Shown here: positions 1 through 5,665 of the stretch, in pieces
Position numbering within the stretch: position 1 is the first letter of the stretch
How the letters are laid out: the number at the start of each line of letters is the position of its first letter
Assembly: GCA_031285415.1 (NCBI GenBank)
Contig: JAITWF010000088.1
Location: 1 to 18,083 of the forward strand
Origin: Deferribacteraceae bacterium
GTDB taxonomy: Bacteria; Chrysiogenota; Deferribacteres; Deferribacterales; JAISNW01
Direction: 5' to 3'
Length of the DNA: 18,083 bases
Notes under the pieces: model-generated
Database searches by the model: none
What the model saw: only the letters and a program-made list of their open reading frames with translations
What the model was told of the DNA's origin: nothing
Position numbers and translations under genes: made by a program

Positions 1-93
1 CCCTTCGGGCACCCTCCCCCATAGGGGGAGGGGTTGAATATTCTTGCACAAAGGTTGTTCCCCTCCCCCTATGGGGGAGGGTGCCCGAAGGGC
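1..93. repeat. REP-like nested inverted repeat
   Basis: Bases 1-33 are the exact reverse complement of bases 60-92, separated by a 26-base spacer. Each 33-base arm is itself structured. CCCTCCCCC at 12-20 pairs with GGGGGAGGG at 24-32 across an ATA loop, and 61-69 pairs with 73-81 across TAT. An outer mini-hairpin GCCC-GAA-GGGC sits at 83-93, with its mirror CCCTTCGGG at 1-9. The whole can fold as two small hairpins or one 33-bp cruciform. It lies just downstream of the peroxiredoxin stop (minus strand), so it could end that transcript, but no T-run follows. The left end is cut by the window edge. The form is that of a REP/BIME-type dispersed palindrome; that assignment is inference. Confidence 0.85.
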
Positions 94-115
94 GGGAGAG
101 GGGTTAATATTAATA

Positions 116-550
116 TCAAAATGTTAAATCTAGCAATACCGCATTCGCATGCCCAGCCGGATTAACCCTCCGCCACAGGTGATTCACCACACCCACTGGC
201 GAGATCGCAAATGTCGACCTCATTAATCGTCCATCACCGTACGCACCGTAGGCTTGTGCAGTTATATTATCTGGATCGCTTAATAGCAGAAACGTTATAC
301 CAATATTCGCTTTAAACTTTATATGGCTGTCAATGCTATCAGGGCTTACGCCCACTATTATAGCATTTTTCATCGCAAATTTATGCGACAGCTCTGAAAA
401 CTCCGTCGCCTCTCGACTACACCCATATGAGTTATCTTTGGGGTAGAAGTATAACACAAGCCTCCGCCCCTCAAACTCCTTTAATGTATAGCGTTTGCCA
501 TCGTCCCCTTCGAGATCAAAATCTGGTGCTGCACTTCCAACTTCGAGCAT
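116..550 (-). CDS. bcp: Peroxiredoxin, BCP/PrxQ-like, apparently 1-Cys
   Basis: A 144-residue thioredoxin-fold peroxidase that would reduce H2O2 or organic hydroperoxides in the cytoplasm. The N-terminus (GSAAPDFDLEGDDG), the YFYPKDN segment and the MRSTFAISP segment match the AhpC/TSA family, BCP subgroup. The peroxidatic cysteine is Cys44 in YPKDNSYGC, where the family usually has DNTPGC. The resolving cysteine normally found five residues later (C50 in E. coli BCP) is Thr49 here, and there is no other cysteine in the protein. A 1-Cys mechanism using an external thiol is therefore implied. The chain is slightly shorter than typical BCP (about 150-155). The start is secure: AGGAGG lies six bases before the ATG at 550. 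Stop is TGA. It is monocistronic, with a repeat element on each side. Confidence 0.88.
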   Translation of the reverse strand: MLEVGSAAPDFDLEGDDGKRYTLKEFEGRRLVLYFYPKDNSYGCSREATEFSELSHKFAMKNAIIVGVSPDSIDSHIKFKANIGITFLLLSDPDNITAQAYGAYGDGRLMRSTFAISPVGVVNHLWRRVNPAGHANAVLLDLTF

Positions 551-582
551 AGGAATCCTCCTAATATTAAAGTTGTTAGATT

Positions 583-673
583 TGATGCAGTGCTAGGCGG
601 CTTTCGCAAAGGCAACCGCAGTGTACATAAACGTACATGAGGATTGGCTTTGCGAAAACAACGACGCAATGCG
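583..673 (-). repeat. Dispersed hairpin element, copy 1 (CCTCATGTAC type)
   Basis: This fills the gap between rlmN and the peroxiredoxin gene. On the minus strand it has an inner TGTAC-6 nt-GTACA palindrome (622-637), flanked by CCTCA and CTGCGG. A longer outer stem pairs 602-611 with 648-657 (TTTCGCAAAG / CTTTGCGAAA). The 32-base core (615-646) matches the core of the element at 10374-10462 at 28 of 32 positions by eye. The differences fall in the loop, while the outer stem has changed on both sides together. No protein is encoded. The function is unknown; it may be a mobile palindrome or an RNA-level hairpin between genes. Confidence 0.85.
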
Positions 674-682
674 CAAATATAA

Positions 683-1741
683 CTACTTTAAATTATAGCC
701 CGCTGCTAGTTGTCCACACGCCCCCAATATATCCGAACCGAGACTTTTACGTATAAAAGCCGATATCTCATTATCCACTAAAATCTTCTGAAATGCTAGT
801 ACATTTTTCTCATCTGGAGTTTTAAACTCCGCATTACCGCCACCATTGTACCTGATCAGATTTACCTTTGCTGGCAGATCTTTTATCAGCTTCACCAGCG
901 CCTTTGCGTCATCGGTGGTATCGTTTATCCCCTTTAAGAGTACATATTCAAAGGTAATCTTCTTCCGCTTGTGCATAGGCAACGTTCTTAGAAGGGCAAG
1001 CAGCTTATTCAGTGGATATGCATTCGAGATAGGCATAACCTCCAGCCGCTTCTCCTGCGTTGGAGCGTTTAGCGATACGGCTAGATGTGGTGGTGTTTCT
1101 AATTTAAAGAGACCAGCGATCTTGTCTGTAAGCCCCGATGTGGAGATCGTGATTCGCTTGTGCGAGTAGCCGTAGCCATCTTCGTTCATCAGGATCGATA
1201 GCGATTTATATACGTTATCAAAGTTGTCGAGCGGCTCGCCCATCCCCATAAATACGATGTTTGTGAGTCTCCCCTCTGGAGTCATCCCCTCCTCCATCGA
1301 AACACGCTCTAAGATCCGTATCTGATCGAGGATCTCGGCGGTGGTCAGGTTGCGCTTGAAGCCGATCTGGGCGGTGGAGCAGAATTTACACCCCATCGTG
1401 CACCCTACCTGGGTGGAGATACAGGCGGTGGTGCGCTCGTTGTCGTATAGGATAACCGATTCGATACGGTTGCCATCTGCAAGCTCAAAGAGAAATTTGA
1501 TAGAGCGATCTTTTTTCGACACCTTGCGATCAACTTCGGCAACGATCGACACCTCTGCCATCTCGGCAAGGGAGGTACGGAACGCCTTCGGCAGGTCGCT
1601 CATCTCCTCTACAGCGGCACATTTGCGAAAGTACAGCCATTTGTATAGCTGCCCCGCCCGATACGGCTTCTCACCAAGCGATAGCACGATATCGGTCAAC
1701 TCCTCAAGACTACATGAATTTAATGAAAGTTTTTTTTGCAT
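683..1741 (-). CDS. rlmN: 23S rRNA (adenine2503-C2) / tRNA A37 methyltransferase RlmN
   Basis: A radical-SAM methyltransferase that puts a C2-methyl on A2503 of 23S rRNA and, in many bacteria, A37 of some tRNAs. Numbered from the ATG at 1741 (352 aa), the CxxxCxxC cluster motif is C114, C118 and C121 in VGCTMGCKFC. The GMGEPLDN motif that contacts SAM is present. The methyl-carrying cysteine is C342 in ILGACGQL, so all catalytic residues are intact and the length is normal. A TTG two codons upstream (1747) is another possible start. ATG is preferred because the promoter at 1750-1778 would start transcription almost on it. No Shine-Dalgarno is seen. The gene stands alone between two repeat elements. 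A decayed partial copy lies at 5497-5637. Stop is TAG. Confidence 0.96.
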   Translation of the reverse strand: MQKKLSLNSCSLEELTDIVLSLGEKPYRAGQLYKWLYFRKCAAVEEMSDLPKAFRTSLAEMAEVSIVAEVDRKVSKKDRSIKFLFELADGNRIESVILYDNERTTACISTQVGCTMGCKFCSTAQIGFKRNLTTAEILDQIRILERVSMEEGMTPEGRLTNIVFMGMGEPLDNFDNVYKSLSILMNEDGYGYSHKRITISTSGLTDKIAGLFKLETPPHLAVSLNAPTQEKRLEVMPISNAYPLNKLLALLRTLPMHKRKKITFEYVLLKGINDTTDDAKALVKLIKDLPAKVNLIRYNGGGNAEFKTPDEKNVLAFQKILVDNEISAFIRKSLGSDILGACGQLAAGYNLK

Positions 1742-1749
1742 AGACAAAC

Positions 1750-1778
1750 ATTATAAGACTATTTATGAAAATTTACAA
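1750..1778 (-). promoter_or_regulatory. Promoter of rlmN, predicted leaderless
   Basis: On the minus strand TTGTAA (1778-1773) and a perfect TATAAT (1755-1750) are separated by exactly 17 bases. The expected start point, about seven bases past the -10, falls one or two bases before the rlmN ATG at 1741, leaving essentially no 5' leader. This agrees with the lack of a ribosome binding site. Confidence 0.7.
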
Positions 1779-1818
1779 TACCTAGTCTGGCGGCTATATC
1801 TTTGACTTCCGTAAAATC

Positions 1819-1885
1819 GTAGGGGCGAGGTTGGCTCGCCCTGTGTCGCTCTATACTTAAAAGGGAGGGCTAACCCCTCCCCTAC
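1819..1885. repeat. Inverted pair of GTAG-hairpin repeats
   Basis: Two 23-base units face each other. Unit 1 (1819-1841) is GTAG, then GGGCGAG-GTTGG-CTCGCCC. Unit 2 (1885-1863, minus strand) is GTAG, then GGGAGGG-GTTAG-CCCTCCC. Both form 7-bp hairpins with 5-base loops, and the two stems differ by paired, compensating substitutions. The units are separated by 21 bases. A degenerate third half (AGTCGCCCCTA) follows at about 1911-1921. The pair sits between the end of the glycan locus and the rlmN promoter. A single unit also occurs at 11949-11971. No T-run follows, so a classic terminator is not indicated. Confidence 0.85.
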
Positions 1886-1923
1886 ACACATTTGCGATAA
1901 TTTTATGGAAAGTCGCCCCTAGT

Positions 1924-2655
1924 CTACTTTAAAGTTTTTTTCCTACATAGTGCAAACAGAGATAAGCCTGGCAAAAATGAAAATGTCTTATTAAAAAGAA
2001 AATCTATCTTTAACAGCGAATAAACTAACTTTGTCACTATATGAGATCTGCCATATTTCCATCGGCTTGTTGCGCTCGCTTTAGGCTCCCTATCCTTGCC
2101 CCACAGCACATAAACTTGAAAAGTCCTTAATAGATATAATGGAAAGAAGAAATAGAAGATCTTTTGAACAGATAAATTATTCCTCTTAAGCTCTCCATTA
2201 AGTTGCTTTTTGTCGTATCGACAAAAATGTTCAGTAAACTTATCGTGATGACAGTATAAATGTTGCCAAGCTGGAACTGTAATCAAAAATATTGCATTCT
2301 CCTTTGTTTTACGTTGCAATACCTGTAAAAACGAATCCACATCTTCAACATGCTCCAAAACATCCATCATCACCACAATATCGATACTGTTATCCTCTAA
2401 ACACTCAATATTGTTATATGTTATAAGATTATCTGCTCGTTCTGATAGCTGATACATGTGATCTATCGCATACACAGTGCAGTTCCCCATATCCGCTAAC
2501 ATCTTTGAAAAGTACATATCCCCTGCACCAATATCAGCTATAGTAGGATTACCCTCTCCCATCGACATATATGGTTTTAATATATCAGACACAATGCTAG
2601 TTCGTGACAACTCCCATGGATGCCTATTTGATACATCTACGTATTTAAAATCCAT
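1924..2655 (-). CDS. Class I SAM-dependent methyltransferase of glycan locus
   Basis: A 243-residue Rossmann-fold methyltransferase. The SAM-binding glycine motif is IADIGAGDMYF (residues 39-49), with the ribose-binding acid at about D65 (VYAIDH) and the post-motif segment MMDVLEHVED. The part after it (VPAWQHLYCHHDKFTEHFCRY) and the GLSLFALCRK ending resemble UbiE/COQ5-like enzymes found in exopolysaccharide and O-antigen clusters. The substrate cannot be read from sequence; a sugar or lipid-linked sugar is inferred from the neighbours. GGAG lies six bases upstream of the ATG, and the gap to the upstream gtrA-like gene is only 20 bases, so it is probably the last gene of that transcript. AT-rich relative to rlmN. 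Stop is TAG. Confidence 0.85.
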   Translation of the reverse strand: MDFKYVDVSNRHPWELSRTSIVSDILKPYMSMGEGNPTIADIGAGDMYFSKMLADMGNCTVYAIDHMYQLSERADNLITYNNIECLEDNSIDIVVMMDVLEHVEDVDSFLQVLQRKTKENAIFLITVPAWQHLYCHHDKFTEHFCRYDKKQLNGELKRNNLSVQKIFYFFFPLYLLRTFQVYVLWGKDREPKASATSRWKYGRSHIVTKLVYSLLKIDFLFNKTFSFLPGLSLFALCRKKTLK

Positions 2656-2675
2656 AATTCACTCCAAAACAAGGA

Positions 2676-3089
2676 TTAACTATCTCTTTTAGAAAATACA
2701 ACGTACTTAGCCAGCAGATAGTTTAATGCAATAACAACAATAGTTATAAGATACTTACTAATATTTTGGTCAAAGTGAAATAGCTCAACTGCTAAGATTA
2801 GCCCGAAGTAATCAAGAAGCCCTGTAAAACCTCTTGCATACACAAAACGCAATATCTCTTTTACAAGTTCAGATACTGATGCGGAACGATTGCAAAACAC
2901 CAGCCACTTATTCATAATATATGCAAATACCCTAGCAGATATTATGGCAATTAAATTTGCCCATCGATAATCCATATGTATAGCGGTTAATATCTGAAAT
3001 AGGCCGATATTTACTATACCTACCCCGACTCCGCTAATTATATAAGTGAGCGTCTCTCGATTGACAAGTTTTCGAAAAAGTTTTTGCAT
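2676..3089 (-). CDS. GtrA-family membrane protein (copy 2)
   Basis: A 137-residue integral membrane protein with four predicted helices: around LTYIISGVGVGIVNIGLFQI, ANLIAIISARVFAYIMNKWL, FTGLLDYFGLILAVELF and KYLITIVVIALNYLLAKYV. This is the GtrA family layout, thought to flip polyprenyl-phosphate-linked sugars across the inner membrane, normally with a GtrB-like GT2. It is about 66% identical (90/137 by eye) to the protein at 8627-9040. It ends with the basic tail KYVVFSKRDS. Its own promoter-like box lies at 3099-3127 and no Shine-Dalgarno is present, suggesting leaderless or weak initiation. The matching GT2 (4193-5134) is broken, so this copy may serve the intact GT2 at 9042-9974. Confidence 0.88.
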   Translation of the reverse strand: MQKLFRKLVNRETLTYIISGVGVGIVNIGLFQILTAIHMDYRWANLIAIISARVFAYIMNKWLVFCNRSASVSELVKEILRFVYARGFTGLLDYFGLILAVELFHFDQNISKYLITIVVIALNYLLAKYVVFSKRDS

Positions 3090-3098
3090 AAGATTTAA

Positions 3099-3127
3099 GG
3101 TATAGCACCATTTAGGGAATTTTACAA
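3099..3127 (-). promoter_or_regulatory. Promoter-like box before GtrA copy 2
   Basis: TTGTAA (3127-3122), a 17-base spacer and TATACC (3104-3099) lie on the minus strand, with the ATG nine bases further. Aligned without gaps, the 31-base box matches the rlmN promoter at about 23 positions, including the preceding TA. It would also give a leader of only two or three bases. The -10 is weaker than that of rlmN. Confidence 0.45.
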
Positions 3128-3171
3128 TACTATGTGAATAATTTAGTCTGTACAGTTGTTTAAAATATCAG

Positions 3172-4146
3172 CTACCTATGCAAGTCATCTTCAAACCATT
3201 GAATAAATTTAGTAATACCAGTTTTAAAGTCTACCCCTGGATTATAGCCTAACACCTCTTTCGCTTTCGTTATATCTGCAAATGTGGTATTAACATCACC
3301 AGGTTGCTGTGGTAGCCTATTTAGAATAGCTTTTCTGCCTGAACACTCCTCTAGTGTTTCTACCATCTGACTAAGTGAAATTGTATGATTCTCTCCTAAA
3401 TTGAAGATATCAAACCGCTTCTGCGAGGAACACACCCAATCCAATGCCTTTAAGACCCCACCCACAGTATCACTAATGTATGTATAGTCCCTACTCATAC
3501 TGCCATCCCCATAAAAAGGGAGCGGCTTATTCGCATAGAGCAACTTTGTAAATTTATGAATAGCAAGATCTGGACGCTGACATGGACCGTATACTGTAAA
3601 AAACCTTAAACAGGCGATATTCATATCATAAAGATGATGATACGTATGACAAATCAGTTCGCATGCCTTTTTTGTTGCAGCATACGGCGATATCGGCTTG
3701 TCTACATTGGCAGACTCATGCAAGGGACCTCCGCTAGAATCTCCATAAACAGAGCTGGAAGAGGCAAAAACCATCTTAGCTACGCCAGATTTTTTCATAC
3801 ATTCAAGTATATTAGCAGTACCTTGGATATTTACATCCACGTAGAGCAGTGGATCCTCTATCGATGGACGAACACCAGCACAGGCAGCAAGATGAACAAC
3901 CACATCTATGGAATGATCTGTAAAAAATGACTCCATCCTCTCTTTATCACAGATATCTGCCTCTATGAATGTTAGACGCCCTGTTGCAACACTCTTAAGC
4001 CGATTCAGATTGCTCTGCTTTAATTCAACAGAGTAGTACGGACTCATATTATCAATAACATAAACAGTATAATCATCTTTTAGAAGTGCTTCACAGAGAT
4101 GTGAACCGATAAAGCCTGCACCACCAGTGACTAAAATATTTTCCAT
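3172..4146 (-). CDS. NAD-dependent nucleotide-sugar epimerase, UDP-glucuronate 4-epimerase-like
   Basis: An extended short-chain dehydrogenase of 324 residues from the ATG at 4146. It carries the dinucleotide motif GGAGFIG (8-14), the SSSSVYGD segment and the catalytic Y155-x3-K159 in SPYAATKK. The stretches RFFTVYGPCQRPDLAIHKFT and FYGDGSMSRDYTYISD are characteristic of UDP-glucuronate 4-epimerases (capsule type, interconverting UDP-GlcA and UDP-GalA), so that activity is favoured over GalE. A related 4,6-dehydratase or GalE-type epimerase is less likely. It would supply an activated sugar to the glycan pathway in the cytoplasm. A GTG at 4155 could extend it by three residues; the ATG has AGG eight bases upstream. 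It lies 46 bases downstream of the broken GT2. Stop is TAG. Confidence 0.92.
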   Translation of the reverse strand: MENILVTGGAGFIGSHLCEALLKDDYTVYVIDNMSPYYSVELKQSNLNRLKSVATGRLTFIEADICDKERMESFFTDHSIDVVVHLAACAGVRPSIEDPLLYVDVNIQGTANILECMKKSGVAKMVFASSSSVYGDSSGGPLHESANVDKPISPYAATKKACELICHTYHHLYDMNIACLRFFTVYGPCQRPDLAIHKFTKLLYANKPLPFYGDGSMSRDYTYISDTVGGVLKALDWVCSSQKRFDIFNLGENHTISLSQMVETLEECSGRKAILNRLPQQPGDVNTTFADITKAKEVLGYNPGVDFKTGITKFIQWFEDDLHR

Positions 4147-4192
4147 CAATCGCACCTATCCCTAGTAAATACATTCTTCTTGTATAGACACG

Positions 4193-5134
4193 TCAGACAT
4201 CTACATTTTCATTCCTTATCATGTCCTTAACGCTATATGGTAGATCGACCTTTAAGCCAAAATATATCTTCAATAGAATATCGCATATAAACCCTGAGAT
4301 GATGCAAAACAGTCCTGAAAGCAAGAAAACAATGGTAATCATCGGCTGAAAATTATCTGTTAAATCAATACCGTTAATAAATAATAACGTCGTCCACATA
4401 GCACATATAATGCCTAAAAAAATCATTACAATCCCTGTAGAGCCTAATAAGTGTAACGGTCTAACCGCATACTTATTCCAAAACCATACAGAGATCATAT
4501 CAATAAAACCTTTAACAGTACGTTTCCAGTTATATTTTGTCTTTCCAGCAGTTCGTGGTCTATGATTTACAACTAACTCACCGATATTAAAGCCTTTAAT
4601 CTTAAGTAGGGCAGGTATAAATCTATGCATCTCGCCATACAAATTAATATTTTGGAAGCACTCTTTTCTATAAACTTTCAAAGAGCAACCACTGTCGTGA
4701 ATGTTATCTTTTACGATAATACCTCTTAGTAAGTTTGCCCCTCTAGATGTAAATTTCTTTAAAAAACTATCTTTACGGTTTTTTCTCCATCCAGACACAA
4801 CGTCAAGATCATTTTCTTCTCAGTGTTTTAAAAGATTAGGAATATCTGCTGGATCGTTCTGTCCATCACCATCAAGAGTTACAATATAGTCATACTTAGC
4901 AGCTTTAATCCCTGCATCCATAGCTGCGGTCTGTCCAAAATTCTTCCTTAATCGCATGTATGTTATCGGTGTTAACGACTGAGCAACTTGGAATGAACTA
5001 TCACTAGAACCATCATCCACAAAGATAATCTCATAGGTATAACCTTCACGCACGCACATGTCGTTGATCTCACGATGCAAGTTGGCTATATTTTCACACT
5101 CATTATACACAGGCACAACAATGGAGATATTCAT
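4193..5134 (-). pseudogene. GT2 (GtrB/DPM1-like) glycosyltransferase interrupted by in-frame TGA
   Basis: Reading from ATG 5134 (AGG five bases upstream) gives a GT-A domain start (ISIVVPVYNE, VDDGSSD) and the metal motif DGD in VTLDGDGQND, then TGA at 4822-4820. The same frame resumes at once as EENDLDVVSGWRKNRKD and continues through HDSGCSLKVYRKE, YGEMHRFIPAL and two C-terminal membrane helices to TGA at 4193. No frameshift is involved. Without the stop the protein would be about 312 residues, normal for this family, and it aligns end to end with the intact GT2 at 9042-9974. The stop sits where homologues have Leu or Ile (LLKH*EEN), consistent with one TTA or TTG to TGA change. GTG at 4798 could restart the second half, but that half lacks the nucleotide-binding region. 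Readthrough or a sequencing error are the alternatives. Confidence 0.85.
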
Positions 5135-5197
5135 AATCACCTTACTTTTAAAATAAATTCAATAACAAGACTTGAATATTGCACGTTAACACGAATG

Positions 5198-5213
5198 TAT
5201 TGCCCGAGCAATA
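5198..5213. other. Small hairpin after the truncated STAS gene
   Basis: TATTGC (5198-5203) and GCAATA (5208-5213) form a 6-bp stem with a four-base loop. It lies just downstream of the STAS fragment stop and upstream of the broken GT2. No T-run follows on the minus strand, so a terminator role is doubtful. Confidence 0.35.
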
Positions 5214-5221
5214 ACTATTTA

Positions 5222-5491
5222 TCAATTATTTGCTGCGTTTATTGCGTCTTGCAGGGTATCGTGGAACACAAATAGTCTATCTAGGTTTGTATGCACAAAG
5301 ATCTTCTTTATATCGTCCGATAGTTGCGCCAGAAATAGCGTTTTATTCTTCTCCCTAAGGATCTTTAATATCTGTATAAGTTCACGTAAACCGCTACTAT
5401 TCAGATATGCGATCTTAGAAAAATCAATTATTACCGTGTTCACCTGATCAGCTATGCTTGTGATATAGCTTTTCAGCTCCTCTCCATTGAA
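5222..5491 (-). pseudogene. Truncated second copy of STAS-domain gene
   Basis: This matches the 3' part of the intact STAS gene at 9989-10336 from FNGEEL to the shared ending DAINAANN. About 21 of 270 bases differ by eye. Over the last 73 codons only one residue changes (NKT versus NKA), so most differences are silent. The match stops abruptly at about 5491. The N-terminal third is missing and is replaced by a fragment of rlmN. The open frame extends upstream to a TAA inside the rlmN fragment, with no ATG and no convincing ribosome binding site; the first possible start is GTG at 5443. A 73-residue product would lack the first strands of the STAS fold, so it is probably not functional. The Ser-Ser-Gly phosphorylation motif is retained. 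Confidence 0.88.
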
Positions 5492-5496
5492 AGTAC

Positions 5497-5637
5497 CGTG
5501 GTGTGCTCGTTGTCGTATAGGACGACCGATTAGATATGATTGCCGTCGATAGGTCGCTTATCTCCTCTACAACAGCACATTTACGAAAGTACAGTCATTT
5601 GCATAGCTGCTCCGCCTGATACAACTTCTCGCCATTT
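5497..5637 (-). pseudogene. rlmN: Decayed, internally deleted fragment of rlmN
   Basis: Two stretches match the functional rlmN at 683-1741 in the same orientation. Bases 5551-5630 match 1593-1672 at about 70 of 80 positions, covering the QLYKWLYFRK and EEMSDL region. Bases 5501-5547 match 1431-1477 at about 40 of 47, covering the ESVILYDNER region. The roughly 110 bases between them in rlmN are deleted, which also shifts the frame. The Trp codon of LYKWLYF has become TGA. The fragment is fused at about 5492-5497 to the truncated STAS copy and lies 28 bases from the end of the FrhB-like gene. It has no coding capacity and marks a recombination scar. Confidence 0.9.
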
Positions 5638-5665
5638 ATTGAAATTCATAATAGTCCATAGCCTT

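Noticed and set aside
1..93. CRISPR array
   Set aside because: Only one pair of repeats, in inverted rather than direct orientation, with no repeated spacer structure.
1341..1805. Plus-strand open frames opposite rlmN and other genes
   Set aside because: They are antisense shadows of well-supported genes, with no family resemblance and no ribosome binding sites.
4796..5140. TGA recoding (selenocysteine or TGA as Trp) in the GT2 gene
   Set aside because: The peroxiredoxin, STAS, both GT2s, GtrA copy 1, metQ, metN and others end at TGA in the expected place. The stop replaces a Leu/Ile position, not Cys or Trp, and no SECIS-like stem is obvious just after it.
5222..5443. A functional 73-residue STAS gene
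   Set aside because: Only a GTG start without a ribosome binding site is available. The first third of the domain is missing and the upstream frame runs into rlmN debris.
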